Shown here piece after piece: positions 1 to 10,700 of a stretch of DNA of 64,000 nt. Under the pieces are notes generated by a model. The model worked only from the letters and a program-made list of their open reading frames with translations. It did not search any database and was not told the origin of the DNA. Within the stretch, counting starts at the first letter, position 1. Each line of letters begins with the position of its first letter. The translations under genes were made by a program, and so were the position numbers. This DNA is from Dendrophyllia cribrosa (taxonomy: Eukaryota; Cnidaria; Anthozoa; Scleractinia; Dendrophylliidae), in assembly GCA_024195265.1 (NCBI GenBank), contig JAJLRJ010000004.1, positions 35,348,530 to 35,412,529 on the forward strand. The letters run 5' to 3'.

Positions 1-354
1 GGGTCACGAAATTGTAACCGGAGACGTTTGAGAAGAGACAATAGGCTTTGGAAGAGAGATAGAACGAATTTTAGAGACGCGTTGTAAAACCACGAGGAGA
101 ATAAAACAAGGATTTGTCGAATACAATTTGTGAGTACGTGAGTTTAGAGTGTACCCCACAAGTTCGGTACAATGCACGTGTATAAAAAGGAATTCAGTGA
201 ACTTAAACTTCCGCTGTAAGTAAAAAAAAAAATTAGTTTGTCATCCACCTGGCTGAACTGTCTGCCCAGTTGGGAATTTATACGGCATAAGACATGGTGA
301 GAGCAAATTTAGTAGGTCGAAACCGAATATAAATTTTGTTACAGGTGGTCAAGA
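1..354. other. Unassigned AT-rich DNA
   Basis: No gene, RNA or repeat could be recognised here. There is a short A run near 220-231 and no coding frame of note. Confidence 0.4.
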
Positions 355-545
355 AATCAAACTTGCCATTCGTGCATGCGCAGAAGTTTGACTTTTTCAG
401 CCTTTATTTTGTATCTTTAGTTAACATGTCTTTGCTTTCATCACTTTTAGCGATTTGTCTTTGGATTTCAAGACAATAAAGCAAACTTACGGCAAACTCC
501 TTGCCATAATCATGAAATATCACGATTTATCAGCCGGGACAGTGT
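355..545 (+). repeat. Dispersed repeat, copy 1 (second copy at about 24912-25092)
   Basis: This block, from ATCAAACTTGCCATT through the phrase GACAGTGTCCC, is recognisably the same sequence as 24912-25092, in the same orientation and with scattered substitutions and a small indel. It has no coding frame. It is probably the end of an unnamed transposable element family. Confidence 0.6.
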
Positions 546-574
546 CCCCAGGGCGGATCCAGGATTTTTTGTAT

Positions 575-659
<85 letters not shown>
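575..659. repeat. 85-nt G homopolymer
   Basis: An uninterrupted run of 85 G lies inside a repeat whose other copies in the window have only 5-6 G or C at the same place. It could form G-quadruplex structures and is also a typical site of sequencing or assembly error, so the exact length is not secure. Confidence 0.9.
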
Positions 660-660
<1 letters not shown>

Positions 661-701
661 GGCTACGGGTATGCCTAAGTCTATAAATTTTTTTATTGTT
701 G

Positions 702-883
702 CAATTCTCCATTTTCGAATTGCCGATAACACACTTTGTTTGCCCCCCAAATTTTGCATAAACTATTGTTTGTAAATGCTCTTGGGAGGACTGCATATTC
801 CCAAGAGCATTTCAAAACAATAGTTTATTGCAAAATCTGGAGGCAAACAAAGTATATTATGGGCAATTCGAAAATAGAGAATT
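702..883. mobile_element. Hairpin (fold-back) MITE of about 180 bp
   Basis: The left arm AATTCTCCATTTTCGAATTG pairs with CAATTCGAAAATAGAGAATT at 864-883. Pairing continues inwards through ACTTTGTTTGCC / GGCAAACAAAGT to GCTCTTGGGA / TCCCAAGAGC around 779-810, leaving a loop of about 10 nt. No coding capacity. Confidence 0.7.
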
Positions 884-918
884 AAAAAGAAAACTGTTGA
901 AACCAACGGTCTAAAAGG

Positions 919-1003
919 CCACCCCCCTCCCCTCCTCCCCCCTCCTCCCCTCCTCCCCCCTCCCCTCCTCCCCTCCCCTCCTCCCCCCTCCCCTCCTCCT
1001 CCC
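919..1003. repeat. Polypyrimidine (CCCCTCCT)n tract
   Basis: About 85 bp of almost pure C and T in irregular CCCCTCCT-type units. It is a simple-sequence tract with triplex or G-quadruplex potential on the complementary strand. Reading frames across it are artefacts. Confidence 0.85.
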
Positions 1004-2040
1004 AACCAGGCAGATAGTCAGTGTATAGTTTATAGCTAAGTGGATGACAAACGAACTTCAGGCCAGGCTCTGGGACGAGAATGGCTTCAATTCCTGACTG
1101 AGTACCGCTCCTTGTAGTTACGGACAATTAGTCCACCATAGCAAAATATTTTAGACCGATCATTAAATGGTTTAATTAAAGTCTGATAGAAAACTGAAAA
1201 CAACTTCTCTATATTCTTTCGTACGAAGTGACTGATTACTGATTTCACCGACCTGTTGCCAGTCCAGTCAATGATTTAACGCCGGGTTTAACAATAGCGG
1301 GGAGTATAATCAGCTTGAAGCAAAGTTTTGGTACTGAAATGAAAGTCGGCAAATTTACATACCGTTATCATCTAAGTGAAATTATAATTATTTGATTTAT
1401 TTAAGTATGATACAGATTTACACACATTTAACACATGGCAAAAAATTGAATGACATTTGACTCTTATTTTTTAACTCGTCCCCAGACCCCCAATTTGACC
1501 CTTAAATTCACAGCGAAAACGCCATATTTTGAAGGGAAAATCAAAATTTCGCCCATTTATGAATTACTTTTCGGAAATCCACACTCGGATTCCAGTAATT
1601 TGATTATTATTCTATCTAGAAACGTTAAAATATTTTAATAACTTAAAAAAAAAGTCCCGTCATTTTGACCTTGAAGTAACCAATGTCACGTAAAGACTTG
1701 TATGGAGTTCAACCGCACGGTCATCGTTTTTAGCGGTATGACTCATTTTAATGGGCGTAATGTCAACATCCACACTCGGGTTTGAAGAGACTGAGATCTA
1801 GTGAACATTTTGGTGGGAAATATGATTTAGTTGGAGCGAAAAAAACCGTCATTTTGCCATTTTTTCAGTGCCATATGCTTCGACCGAGCCTATTTTGGCT
1901 TCTGTTGGTGACTTGCGCGGACTAGCGCCAAGGCCGTTCGAGCTCAACTGCGCATGCGCAATAGCTCATTTTAGTAACGCGCACGCCTGAAGCAAATGTC
2001 TCCTTCCAGGGGGCAATTTTTTGGTATACATTTGTCTCCC
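1004..2040. other. Unassigned intergenic DNA
   Basis: Mostly AT-rich sequence with short open frames only, none over about 62 codons and none with a recognisable motif. No repeat partner was noticed elsewhere in the window. Confidence 0.4.
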
Positions 2041-2162
2041 GCTTCCCCCCCCCCTGTTAGAACTCCCGCTTCCCGCCCTTTCCTCTTCCGCCTCCCGTAC
2101 TCCTCCTGCCCCTATTCTCCCAGGCACCCGCCCCCTGTCTCCCCTCCCCCCCCCCCCCTCAA
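2041..2162. repeat. C-rich low-complexity tract
   Basis: A pyrimidine-rich stretch with several runs of C, ending in a C run near 2144-2158. The proline/serine-rich frames over it are products of composition. Confidence 0.7.
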
Positions 2163-2370
2163 CACAGTACTCTTCTATTACAGACATGCACCTGCTATTA
2201 CGTATGACCATGGTATGACCCACAATAATAACCCAGTACTCCTTTATTACGGACACTCCCCTATTACGAATAGTTATTATATTATATCTCTGTAGAGCAC
2301 GAAAGTGATGACGTCACGAAAACTAAATTTACATTCGGAAAGAGCATGACGAAAAAAGCCCGCTTGCCAG

Positions 2371-2463
2371 CATTCTCGTCCCCAGAGCCCGCGATTCTTC
2401 TGGCCCGCGCCAGGGATCCCCTGGCGCAAGCCAGAAAGATCGCGGGCTCTGCGGACGAGAATG
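2371..2463. mobile_element. Short GC-rich hairpin MITE
   Basis: CATTCTCGTCC at 2371 pairs with GGACGAGAATG near 2452-2462. The inner segments GAGCCCGCGAT and ATCGCGGGCTC, then CTGGC...GCCAG, pair up to a centre at GGGATCCC (about 2413). It is a non-autonomous fold-back element with no coding capacity. Confidence 0.7.
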
Positions 2464-2554
2464 GCTTGCCAGAAATCATCATCCTATTTAACTTGGAGGA
2501 GGAGATCAGTCTTAGCACTTACAAACCCTTAATTTTCAATTGTGTTACAAGTAT

Positions 2555-3486
2555 AGCACGTTAAAGACGAGCAAGTTTTCTATGACAAGTTTTGCCTTGA
2601 CAAGTTTTACTTGCTCGTGTGTAAATAAAAACTTGTCAAGATTTTCCTTGTCAAGTGCACTTGTTCAAAAGCAGGCATGCTAGCTTTTGAACAAGGCAAC
2701 TTGTCATAGAAAAACTTGACAAATCGCAAAACTTGCTTGTCTGTATGCTCAACAAGGAAAACTTGACAAGAATCGTTGCGGAATCACGGGCGCTCAATAT
2801 TGCACTAACCGAAAAAAGTTGTGAAAACTTCCCTTATCTGTTTCTCTTAGTTCTTCAACTAAATTGTTTGCAAAACCTTGAGACCTAGGACGTGTTTGCG
2901 TTGCCCAAGGGCGAACCCACCACCTGCAATTCATGTGTCTCTTCGAGTACTCATATTGCACAAGCAAAGCAAAACCAAGACCATAAGCAAGCACCTTGCT
3001 TTTTAGTTCCCTTGTTAAATACATGTAAGCTATGATCAACGAATACAATGGTGTTGTGTTGTCTTCTTCCGCTGTACAATTGTATTGCTGGCTACAATGA
3101 AAACTTGTCAAAGAGGTATATACTTCATGGTGGGTTTTAATTTATGCACATCAAAGAATCCGGCACTTACTTAGGGCTAAAAACTCATTTTAAAATGGTT
3201 AGCTTTTATTTACTGTTATGGATATCACTACCCATAACAGTAAATAAAAGCTAACCATTTTAAAATGAGTTTTTATGATCCCTATATGATAGGATCCCTA
3301 TATGGTGTGTTACAATGAAGTATATACCGTCAAAGATAACTTGTTTATTCGTTCACACGGGCAAATAAAACTTGTCAAGGCAAAACTTGTCAAAGAAAAC
3401 TTGTTACTCATACACACGAGCAAGTAAAATTTGTAAAACGTGTCACGTACACTTGTCATAGAAAACTTGCTCGTCTGTAACGTGCT
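2555..3486. mobile_element. TIR element packed with ACTTGTCAAG-type subrepeats
   Basis: The ends are inverted: AGCACGTTAAAGACGAGCAA at the left and, read inwards from the right, AGCACGTTACAGACGAGCAA. Both continue into GTTTTCTATGACAAG. Several further copies of ACTTGTCAAGG and CTTGCTCGTGTGT lie inside each half in mirrored orientation. There is no transposase; no clear target duplication was found. It carries its own internal hairpin. Confidence 0.65.
3178..3275. repeat. Near-perfect 98-bp hairpin
   Basis: TAAAAACTCATTTTAAAATG and the following AGCTTTTATTTACTGTTATG are matched by CATAACAGTAAATAAAAGCT and its continuation on the other side of a loop of about 9 nt (ATATCACTA). It lies in the middle of the subrepeat-rich TIR element. 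Confidence 0.8.
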
Positions 3487-3985
3487 TCCTTTTAACAGAT
3501 CTTTATTTATTTACTTTATTTATTTATTTGCAATAATAAGAGACAAGTTTAAACATAAATCACGACTTACTCATTGTTCTTTTGGAAACAAATTTATTTT
3601 AAAATTGTGTAGATACAATACGAGATAGCTCTTTTAAGATTCATCTCACTCCAAATGAAGCCAAGTACTAAATAATGCATCGAGCAGTGCATAGCGCATC
3701 CAATGTCAAATATATATATATATTTTTAAACATGTGGCGAGTACAGACACTCAGTTTAATAAGTAATAAGTAAAGTACTGCTTATATATTTCTTGTTTTC
3801 ATTGCCATACTTGATATTTTTCTGCAGCCTTGTTCCCAGACCTCAAAGCCCTTACCAAGCAAGGAGAGCTCTACCCAATCAGCTCGATGGGTGACGTCAC
3901 ATTTGATTACCGCCGAGGACGACTGGGAACGAGGCTGCGTTTTCTTCAGTTATTTGGTAAAGTCTAGATTCCATAGCTCAGAAGG
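3487..3985. other. Unassigned; short TA repeat and a degenerate inverted pair
   Basis: Contains a (TA)n stretch near 3710-3722. A loose inverted pair, CTTGTTCCCAG near 3831 and CTGGGAACGAGG near 3924, may mark an old MITE. No gene seen. Confidence 0.35.
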
Positions 3986-3992
3986 TGGTCAG

Positions 3993-4420
3993 ACACGAGG
4001 GGTCATGTAGCAGGGACATGTCGCAGCGACATGTAGCAGCGACAAAAATTTGTGTAGTACACACTGAAGGACATGTAGCAGGGAGTGTAGCGGGGACATG
4101 TAGCAGGGAAAAAATCATAGCGCTTGCACACCACATGACACCCACATGAAAATGTCGCGGGGACATGTCTCAGGCACATGTTGCAGCGACACGTCCCCTC
4201 GTGTGAACTGATACTATCATAATCGGTGCAACACCAATCTTGGGGACACTTTGTCCCCGCGACATGTCTCATGGAGTTCAACTTGTTGAACTTCAGTTCA
4301 TGGGACACGTCGCGGGAACAAAATGTCCCCAAAATTGGTGTTGCACAATTGTAATAGTATCAGTTCACACGAGGGGACGTGTCGCTGCTGTATGTCCCTG
4401 AGACAAATCCCCGCAACATT
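3993..4420. mobile_element. Element built of GACATGTCGCGGGGACATG-like repeats with a 195-bp palindrome
   Basis: The motif GGGACATGT (and its complement) recurs many times. From about 4189 to 4385 the sequence is a long palindrome centred on GTTCAACTTGTTGAAC near 4286; the arms share GTCCCCTCGTGTGAACTGAT and its complement. It is non-coding and similar in architecture to the other subrepeat-rich TIR elements in this window. Confidence 0.6.
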
Positions 4421-4449
4421 TGACTCCAGGAGTGAAAGGGTTGAATATC

Positions 4450-5522
4450 TAATAAAATTTCTAATAACATTAAGGCTCTGAAAGTAAACAAAGCTACTGG
4501 TTTAGACAATATATCGCCGAAGATACTAAGATGATTAGCAGAACCAACGATAACTCCAGCGCTAACAGAATTATTGTCATTCAGTCTCACTTCATGTGAA
4601 GTCCAGTTTAACCAGTACGTGGAAGAAAGCAAGATTGTGCCCGGTTTATAAAAAAAGATGACGAATTCCGCCCAATCATCCGTACTGAGTGTCTAGTTTG
4701 GTATTCCTTAGGGCTCTGTCTTTGGGCCATGCCTATTCTCTCTATAAGCTTCTATACACTAACGATATGCCGTAAGCTGTTAAATCAAGAGAATTGTATA
4801 TGTATGCGGACGATACCACCATATCTTGCACCGGCTTTAACTGTTGACGAGGCGTGCCATTCTCGTAATAAAGCACTCGATGAGTTAAATAATTGGTGCA
4901 CGTCCAACTCCTTGACACCTCACTCCACGAAATCTGATGTGAAGCTATGCAGCTGTTCCACAGAGGTTCCTTTATTGGGCACCAGCCACCGATAAGCATT
5001 GGCGGGGGAGGAAATAAACTGGGTGTGCCATGCCAGGTTATTGGGAGTTACAATAAATGATAAACTCACTTGGAGTGAAAACGTTACAGATTTAAGAAAG
5101 AGTTTTGCCTTGAATTAAATCTGTTAAAGAAGAGTCTATTTCTGGGAAAAACTGCGGCCCTTGATTTGATTTGTATTTCAAAGTCATCCTCCCGTCCGTG
5201 ACGTACGGCATTCTTATCTGTGGAGGCTGTAATAACATGGATCAGATAAAATCTTTAAAAGTCCTACATCGCAGAGCAGCGAAACTAATTTTTAACCTCC
5301 CTTGGGATACACCGTCTGATTCAGTACTAAAAATTGCGGGATGGGAATCGATTTTTCGTATTTACAAACTGTCCCTAATAAACTCGTTTTTATAATGTAG
5401 TCAGTGGCAGAACTCCGGCACTACTCTCAAACTAATAACTCAAACTAATAACTAACTTTGTAACTAATGATGGGATACCGTGTTTTTAAATAAAGCTATG
5501 ATGATGATGATGATGATGATGA
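4450..5522 (+). pseudogene. Decayed non-LTR retrotransposon (LINE) reverse-transcriptase 3' half
   Basis: Broken frames spell reverse-transcriptase blocks in the right order: KATGLDNISPKIL near 4493, GIPxGSVFGP near 4700-4730 (usual form GVPQGSVLGP), and the catalytic YADD box at 4803-4814. The C-terminal segment includes VILPSVTYGI and RRAAKLIFNLPWDTPSD (about 5180-5330). Several in-frame stops and a shift separate them, so it is dead. It ends with AATAAAGC and a (GAT)n tail near 5497-5522, typical of LINE 3' ends that finish in a simple repeat. The endonuclease half is absent. Confidence 0.85.
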
Positions 5523-5585
5523 AGTATTGCCACACATAAGAATATTAAATATCAATTAAGGGGTAACAAGATCGAAACTGTACTC

Positions 5586-5938
5586 CGCGATTTTGTTCGT
5601 ATTATATGAAAAACTCGATCAGCTATCGAGGTACTGTACTTTGGAACATTGCATCCAGGTACCACACTGACAATTTTAAGCAATTTAATTTTATGCCAGA
5701 GCTAGAAAGGACGACTTTATTAGACAACTGGACTTCAATGCAACCTCGATTCAAACGCAAAGTAGGAACGTAACGGATTTTAAGTTTTACTAATGTGAAC
5801 AATCATGTATATAATTATTATTAATTTAAATGTATATAGAAATGTTTTTAATTTGTAGCTAGAAACACGACCCCACAAGCAAGACTTTTGCTTTAACTTA
5901 TATCGTGCATAAATAAAGGATGTTGTTGTTGTTATCAA
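5586..5938 (+). mobile_element. Second LINE 3' fragment with (TTG)n tail
   Basis: A short translated piece (SISYRGTVLWN near 5610-5650) resembles the last coding block of the same general LINE type. It is followed by an untranslated region and AATAAAGG plus a GTTGTTGTTGTT tail near 5918-5934. Truncated at its 5' side. Confidence 0.6.
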
Positions 5939-6888
5939 AGGTACGTTGGCCCACAAAGGCCTCTAAGAGCCGTCTCGTGAATACAAAACAACTTAATGTT
6001 AATTTTAGATTTTCTTAATAAGCGTATTCAGTTTATAAATAAGACAACATCTTAGCGTGACATAAATATGCGTTGTCTGAGACGAGACATCACGTATTAA
6101 AAATTCGCTGGCAGACACGCGCGCGAGAATCCACTCTAGCTCACTCTTTCGGCGCTTTATGCCTTTGCAAGCAGCGGGGAGCGAATGAGCTAAAACAAAA
6201 AGCGAAAAAAAGAAACAGTAAAATTATAAACTTTAACTTGCCATTTTAATCCCATTTGCAGTTTGCAAATAAGAGTATTCAGTGGCAAACAAGAAAACAT
6301 TTTAGCGTGACATTGTCTGAAACGAGACATTACGTAATACCCTGGGGAGTTTCCAATTTTACGACTGAGGGACATGGAGTGACTAATTTGCACATCTATA
6401 CCCTATACTATATCTCTTTGAACACGCTTCTTGTATTCACGAGATAAATAGTATGAATCAACGAAAGTGCAGAAACACGTGGTTTGATATCTGTGGTGCG
6501 CCGTTTGTTTCAAAAATCAAACTTCGTAATCAGTGATCAGCTCTACACAAGCGTCGAAGTCTAAGAAATTCCCCTCTTAGTCCCCATAGAATCAACGAAC
6601 GCTTTTCGTGTTACCATGTTTCCGCCTGAATAGCGCTACATGTACGTGGCTCCACAGTATAAACCGACACGCTGTGAGAAGGCTAATGACGCTAACGATC
6701 GAAACGTCACTCAGCTTTTGAATATCTTTGCAGTGGCATCAATTTACCTTATCAACAGTTGATCAAACCACATTTTCGTGTTTCACTCCCCCACCGTACC
6801 GACGTTGCACCACAGTTCTTCTCCTCTACGATTTGAGAATTTCCTATGGCACACTGTTGGTCTCCCTGTGCCTTACATGCAGAAAAAT
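5939..6888. repeat. Non-genic DNA with an imperfect direct duplication
   Basis: About 6013-6096 and 6266-6342 share TATTCAGT...AACA.CTTAGCGTGACAT and the phrase GAGACATnACGTA, i.e. an old direct duplication of about 80 bp. Nothing else was recognised. Confidence 0.45.
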
Positions 6889-7005
6889 TTTAGATCTTTT
6901 GGTGTCCGGTCTTCCAAATGGCCGCCCCTATTGCTTTTTTCAGGGGCTCATTTCCGCCGGAAATTCCTTTGAACGCGTCTCCATAATCTGTGATTACTGC
7001 TAGTA
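6889..7005 (+). repeat. Dispersed repeat, copy 1 (copy 2 at about 12233-12352)
   Basis: GCAGAAAAATTTTAGA through CTTCCAAATGGCCGCC and GCGTCTCCATAATC is shared with 12233-12352. The later copy lies inside a TIR element beginning CAGGGCTTGAAAA, so this may be a fragment of the same family without its ends. Confidence 0.6.
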
Positions 7006-7439
7006 TTTATTCTGTTTCGTCTTGGGTAAAAGAAAAGTCAAAAAAGAAATTTGTTGCTATTATTGCCAAGGCCTGTAAAGCGGAAATCTTTAATTGGAGG
7101 GCCAATTCCAACAGAGAGCACTAATTGGCATGCCGGGGGAGGGAGACTTTATTGGAAAGGGAGCCCTTAGTGCTGACGAGACCCAACCAGTTTGGGCTCT
7201 ATTGCTATGTCGTTGTCGCATTAAATGTTCCGTGAACGATCTATTGCTTCACATTGAAGCATTTTCGTGCGCGGTCCTTTGCTTCTTATTCACTTAGCCA
7301 TCAACTTCAAATGGAGCGCTTATTTGAGAGGAGTTTAATAAACGTCAAAAGCCCTAACCTTATCAACGTCAATCGTCAATAACGCCTTGAGTTAACGCCA
7401 GGAGCCGTCCCCAGTGCCTGTCAGAATCCTCGCTCATTC

Positions 7440-7672
7440 TCAGGTCCTTCGAGGCTCGATCGAGGCTTGAGATCGAGGCATTCTCGAAATCCAAGATGGC
7501 GGCGCCTATGATGCGAGTCACGTGCCTCAATGTTATGCGCAGTACGTGTCGAATCTGACGTTGAGCGAAGCAGTTTGCGAAGTTCGTGATACTTCCTTCC
7601 TAATTTTCACCCGTTCTGTAGCCTTTACACATAAAAGAGACGTTAGAGAAGGGAACACAAAAGGCCTTGTAC
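7440..7672 (+). promoter_or_regulatory. Probable promoter and 5' UTR of the TAB2-like gene
   Basis: CCAAGATGGCGGC at 7491-7503 matches the classic YY1-type downstream element found just inside TATA-less animal transcription starts. A CACGTG E-box is at 7519-7524. There is no TATA box. The YY1-like site lies about 170 nt upstream of the predicted ATG at 7673. No transcript evidence; inference from motif position. Confidence 0.5.
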
Positions 7673-7798
7673 ATGGTGGACGCGAAAATATTTATGGCAG
7701 CGGAGAGAAACGGCCACAACGGGCAGATACTTGCGGCCCTCAGAAATCGATTTCCCGAGATTCCGGAACAAGTCATTTCTCAAACGCTGCAAGCTGAG
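7673..7798 (+). CDS. TAB2: TAB2-like exon 1: start codon and first half of the CUE domain
   Basis: The ATG at 7673 (GTACATGG, G at +4) gives MVDAKIFMAAERNGHNGQ before the CUE core. A second in-frame ATG at 7694 would trim seven residues and cannot be excluded. The exon ends CAAGCTGAG|GTACAG in phase 0, so the CUE domain is split after its second helix and resumes at 9738 with HGNPERCLTILAAE. Confidence 0.85.
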
Positions 7799-10700
7799 GT
7801 ACAGTCTCGATTTCTTTTTCCAGTTTCTTCAGTTCTATGGCGAAATTGTAGGTGCAGTTTAGTATTGAATGATTCAAATCGACCTACTTAAGGTTATGGT
7901 TTACAGGTTTCTGTCTTTGAACAACTCGATTTGTTTCTTTCCGTCGTTTGAACGTGGGTTGCACTTGAACTGGAGGTGTTGTCTTGTAAACATTGTGTGT
8001 TATTTATAGCAAGTTTATTTGGTAGTTAGGCATATTGTAAACTCTCTTCTATCTCGCTTTGTCGTGACTAAATTTGCTCGACGGCATTTTATTTAATTGC
8101 AAAACTTTCTGGCATCAATACTGTCTGATTTTTATCAGATTGATTTGTAAACAAATGTGAAACCTTCCACCATGTTGCAATTTCATGGTCTAAATTGCAG
8201 GAAGAGATCGCGAATATCTCTTTTAACTGAAAGCATCGAGTCCATTCATTATTTACAAATTCCAGCTTTTCAAAGCTACCCACTAGAAGAAAAAATAATG
8301 ATCTGAGTTTTCTAAATCAATATACTGTACAAGCATGCATAATACTGTCTGTTGTCGAGGCAAAATCGAAACTGAGCTAAATATATTTCGTGTTCGCACT
8401 TGGTGCTTTACTAAATGCGTTAATGAAAAGCAAATTAGCTTAGGAGGCAGATAAAGAACGACACTTTAGCATGGAATTATTTTATGTTATTGTTAAATGT
8501 TTATTAACATGGATCATAACTATAAATTTCTCTATGAATCATTGCTTACGTAAAACCGGATGACTGTATAATCATGTGCTCGTCAAAATGGTTGATATTA
8601 ATTAATTATGGCCTGTAGATCGCGTGATACGTTCATACTGTTAGCAATGTATTCAACAAGTTGTCTTCTTGGAACTGCGTGATAAACTGCAAACAAAGTT
8701 GCAAAGTTTATTACTTTAAAGTTACATTTCATTCTATGATCGACGCTCGTGTACCATGTACACTGTAGTGATATACCGTAATTGTACTAGTCAAGAATTT
8801 AAAGGTGGATGTGCACTGTAGTAGATTTTAAAATAACTTTTATATTCAGAAACCATCCCATTCACCATTTTTGTGTCTCTTTAAATGAATACTTTTCTAA
8901 CTTAACTTGTTTTCACTGTTTATATGTAATCAGTATGTAAAAGGTTTTTGCTTATTTATCATTCAACTTCTGCCTTTTTTATCCATAAAGGAAAAAAATT
9001 TGATACTGTAAGCATTATTTGAGGGTTGTTATTAAGCTTTGAAGAAGCCGGCTGCACAAGGAAAGTAGCTGGCCATAAAACAAAGAAAAACTTCCATGCT
9101 TGTTTGTTTTAAATATTCATTTTCAAACTTTGAGTAGCCAGTCATACAAAAACTGTAATTGTTGGTTGCCAGTTACATGTAGTTACCATAGTACAGTGCC
9201 CACTCTACAGTGTATTCATTTTTTGTTCTCTAAAGAAATACAATCTATGCAGGTGTGAAATTATACCAGGGAATTACAACTGCAGCAGTTTAAAAATGTG
9301 CTGAAGATTTACAATGAATGTAGAGTTTGAGAATAATGGTAGCCAGAGGTAAAGAGTGATGAAAATTCAGTTTTGGCTGTTGATAGGTTTTGTTTTTCCC
9401 TTATCCACTTTGAATAATAAAATTTTAAAATACTACATTATCATTAAGAAATCAAGTTGTGAATGGGTTTCACAATTTAATGCAACAAGAAAGAAAGCTG
9501 AATGTCCTTCACCAAACTTTTATCTTGAACTTTGCATTTACATGTATGTTTCATTTCATGTATCACTTCATGGAAGTTGTCACATTTTAGAAAAACACTA
9601 TGACAGACATGTGCAATTTTGATATGACTAGTAAATTTTACTTGTTGCCAGTCACAAAGTTTGTAAGTTCAAAGGTTAGTCTCAAGTCATGTGTACTCAT
9701 TCTCGCTTTAATTTGACCATTTGTTCTTATTTTTCAGCATGGAAATCCAGAAAGATGTTTGACCATTCTTGCAGCTGAGAGTGAAAAAATCCTCTATGGC
9801 GGAAATGACTTTGTTGTAGACAGCCCAATGCCTGTTCAACCGTCATCGCAAAACACTCCCATAGATGAACCAATATCCATCTCAATCCCCCAGTCAACCA
9901 CGTCACCGTATCTACTGAACAGAATACCAGCGCCTGTACAACCAGCAATAAGACCAATGACAGTCGCACAGCCCAGTCCTAGTATAGGATATGTGTCTAC
10001 AAGTTCACCTGACAGACCTCCATCATCTGTTGTTGCTTCGTATGATAAAAGTATGTGCAGTGTATGTTACTTAAAATAGCTATTGTACTGTTCCAGCAAA
10101 TATCCATACTCCACCCATGGAAGGCTTTTGGTAAATAAACCTTGCATATGTTGTGGTTCAAATTTTTCTTTGGTTTAAAAATTTTCAAACCAGTTTAGTT
10201 TTTTTTTTTCCTTTGTCTCATGTTCATTATCATATTCTGAGACAAAGGAAAACAAAAATCAAACTGGTTTGAAAATTTTCAAACCAAAGAAAAAATTGAA
10301 CCACAACATATACAATGACCTTCCTTGGGGGAGGGGGGGGTATGGATATTTTCTAGAACCACGCATTAATCAGTGTACTGAAAGCAATGTCCACCCAATA
10401 GTGGACATTGCTTATGTTACACTAATTTAGTGTAACAGTTTTGCCACTATACATACATATATTTATATATTTTTGTTATTATTTAGATTAGATTATATTT
10501 AAGTGCACGGCATGTCTGAAAAACAGTTTTTACTGAGCCGTTTTTACCGTGTTTAAATAAAGTTAATTGATTGATTGATTGAATAGTCGTGTATCTTCCC
10601 TAAAATGATAACTTCCCGTTCCCCCCCCCCCCCATGTAAGACATACAGTGTAACGCCCCTATCTGATAAGCCATGCGCTGTAACATACAATGTATTGTAC

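Larger units (their letters stand above)
547..930 (+). repeat. Dispersed repeat carrying a G homopolymer and a fold-back insert
   Basis: The left part reads GGGCGGATCCAGGATTTTTT, then a G run, then TGGCTACGGGTATGCCTAAG. Inverted relatives lie at about 25450-25560 and 47625-47735, where the G/C run is only about 5-6 nt. The relatives also contain the phrase found here at 885-912 (AAAGAAAACTGTTGAAACC), so the hairpin at 702-883 sits inside this repeat. It is non-coding; open frames across it encode only poly-Gly or poly-Pro. Confidence 0.6.

Noticed and set aside
455..796. Poly-glycine and poly-proline open frames
   Set aside because: Created by the 85-nt G homopolymer inside a dispersed repeat.
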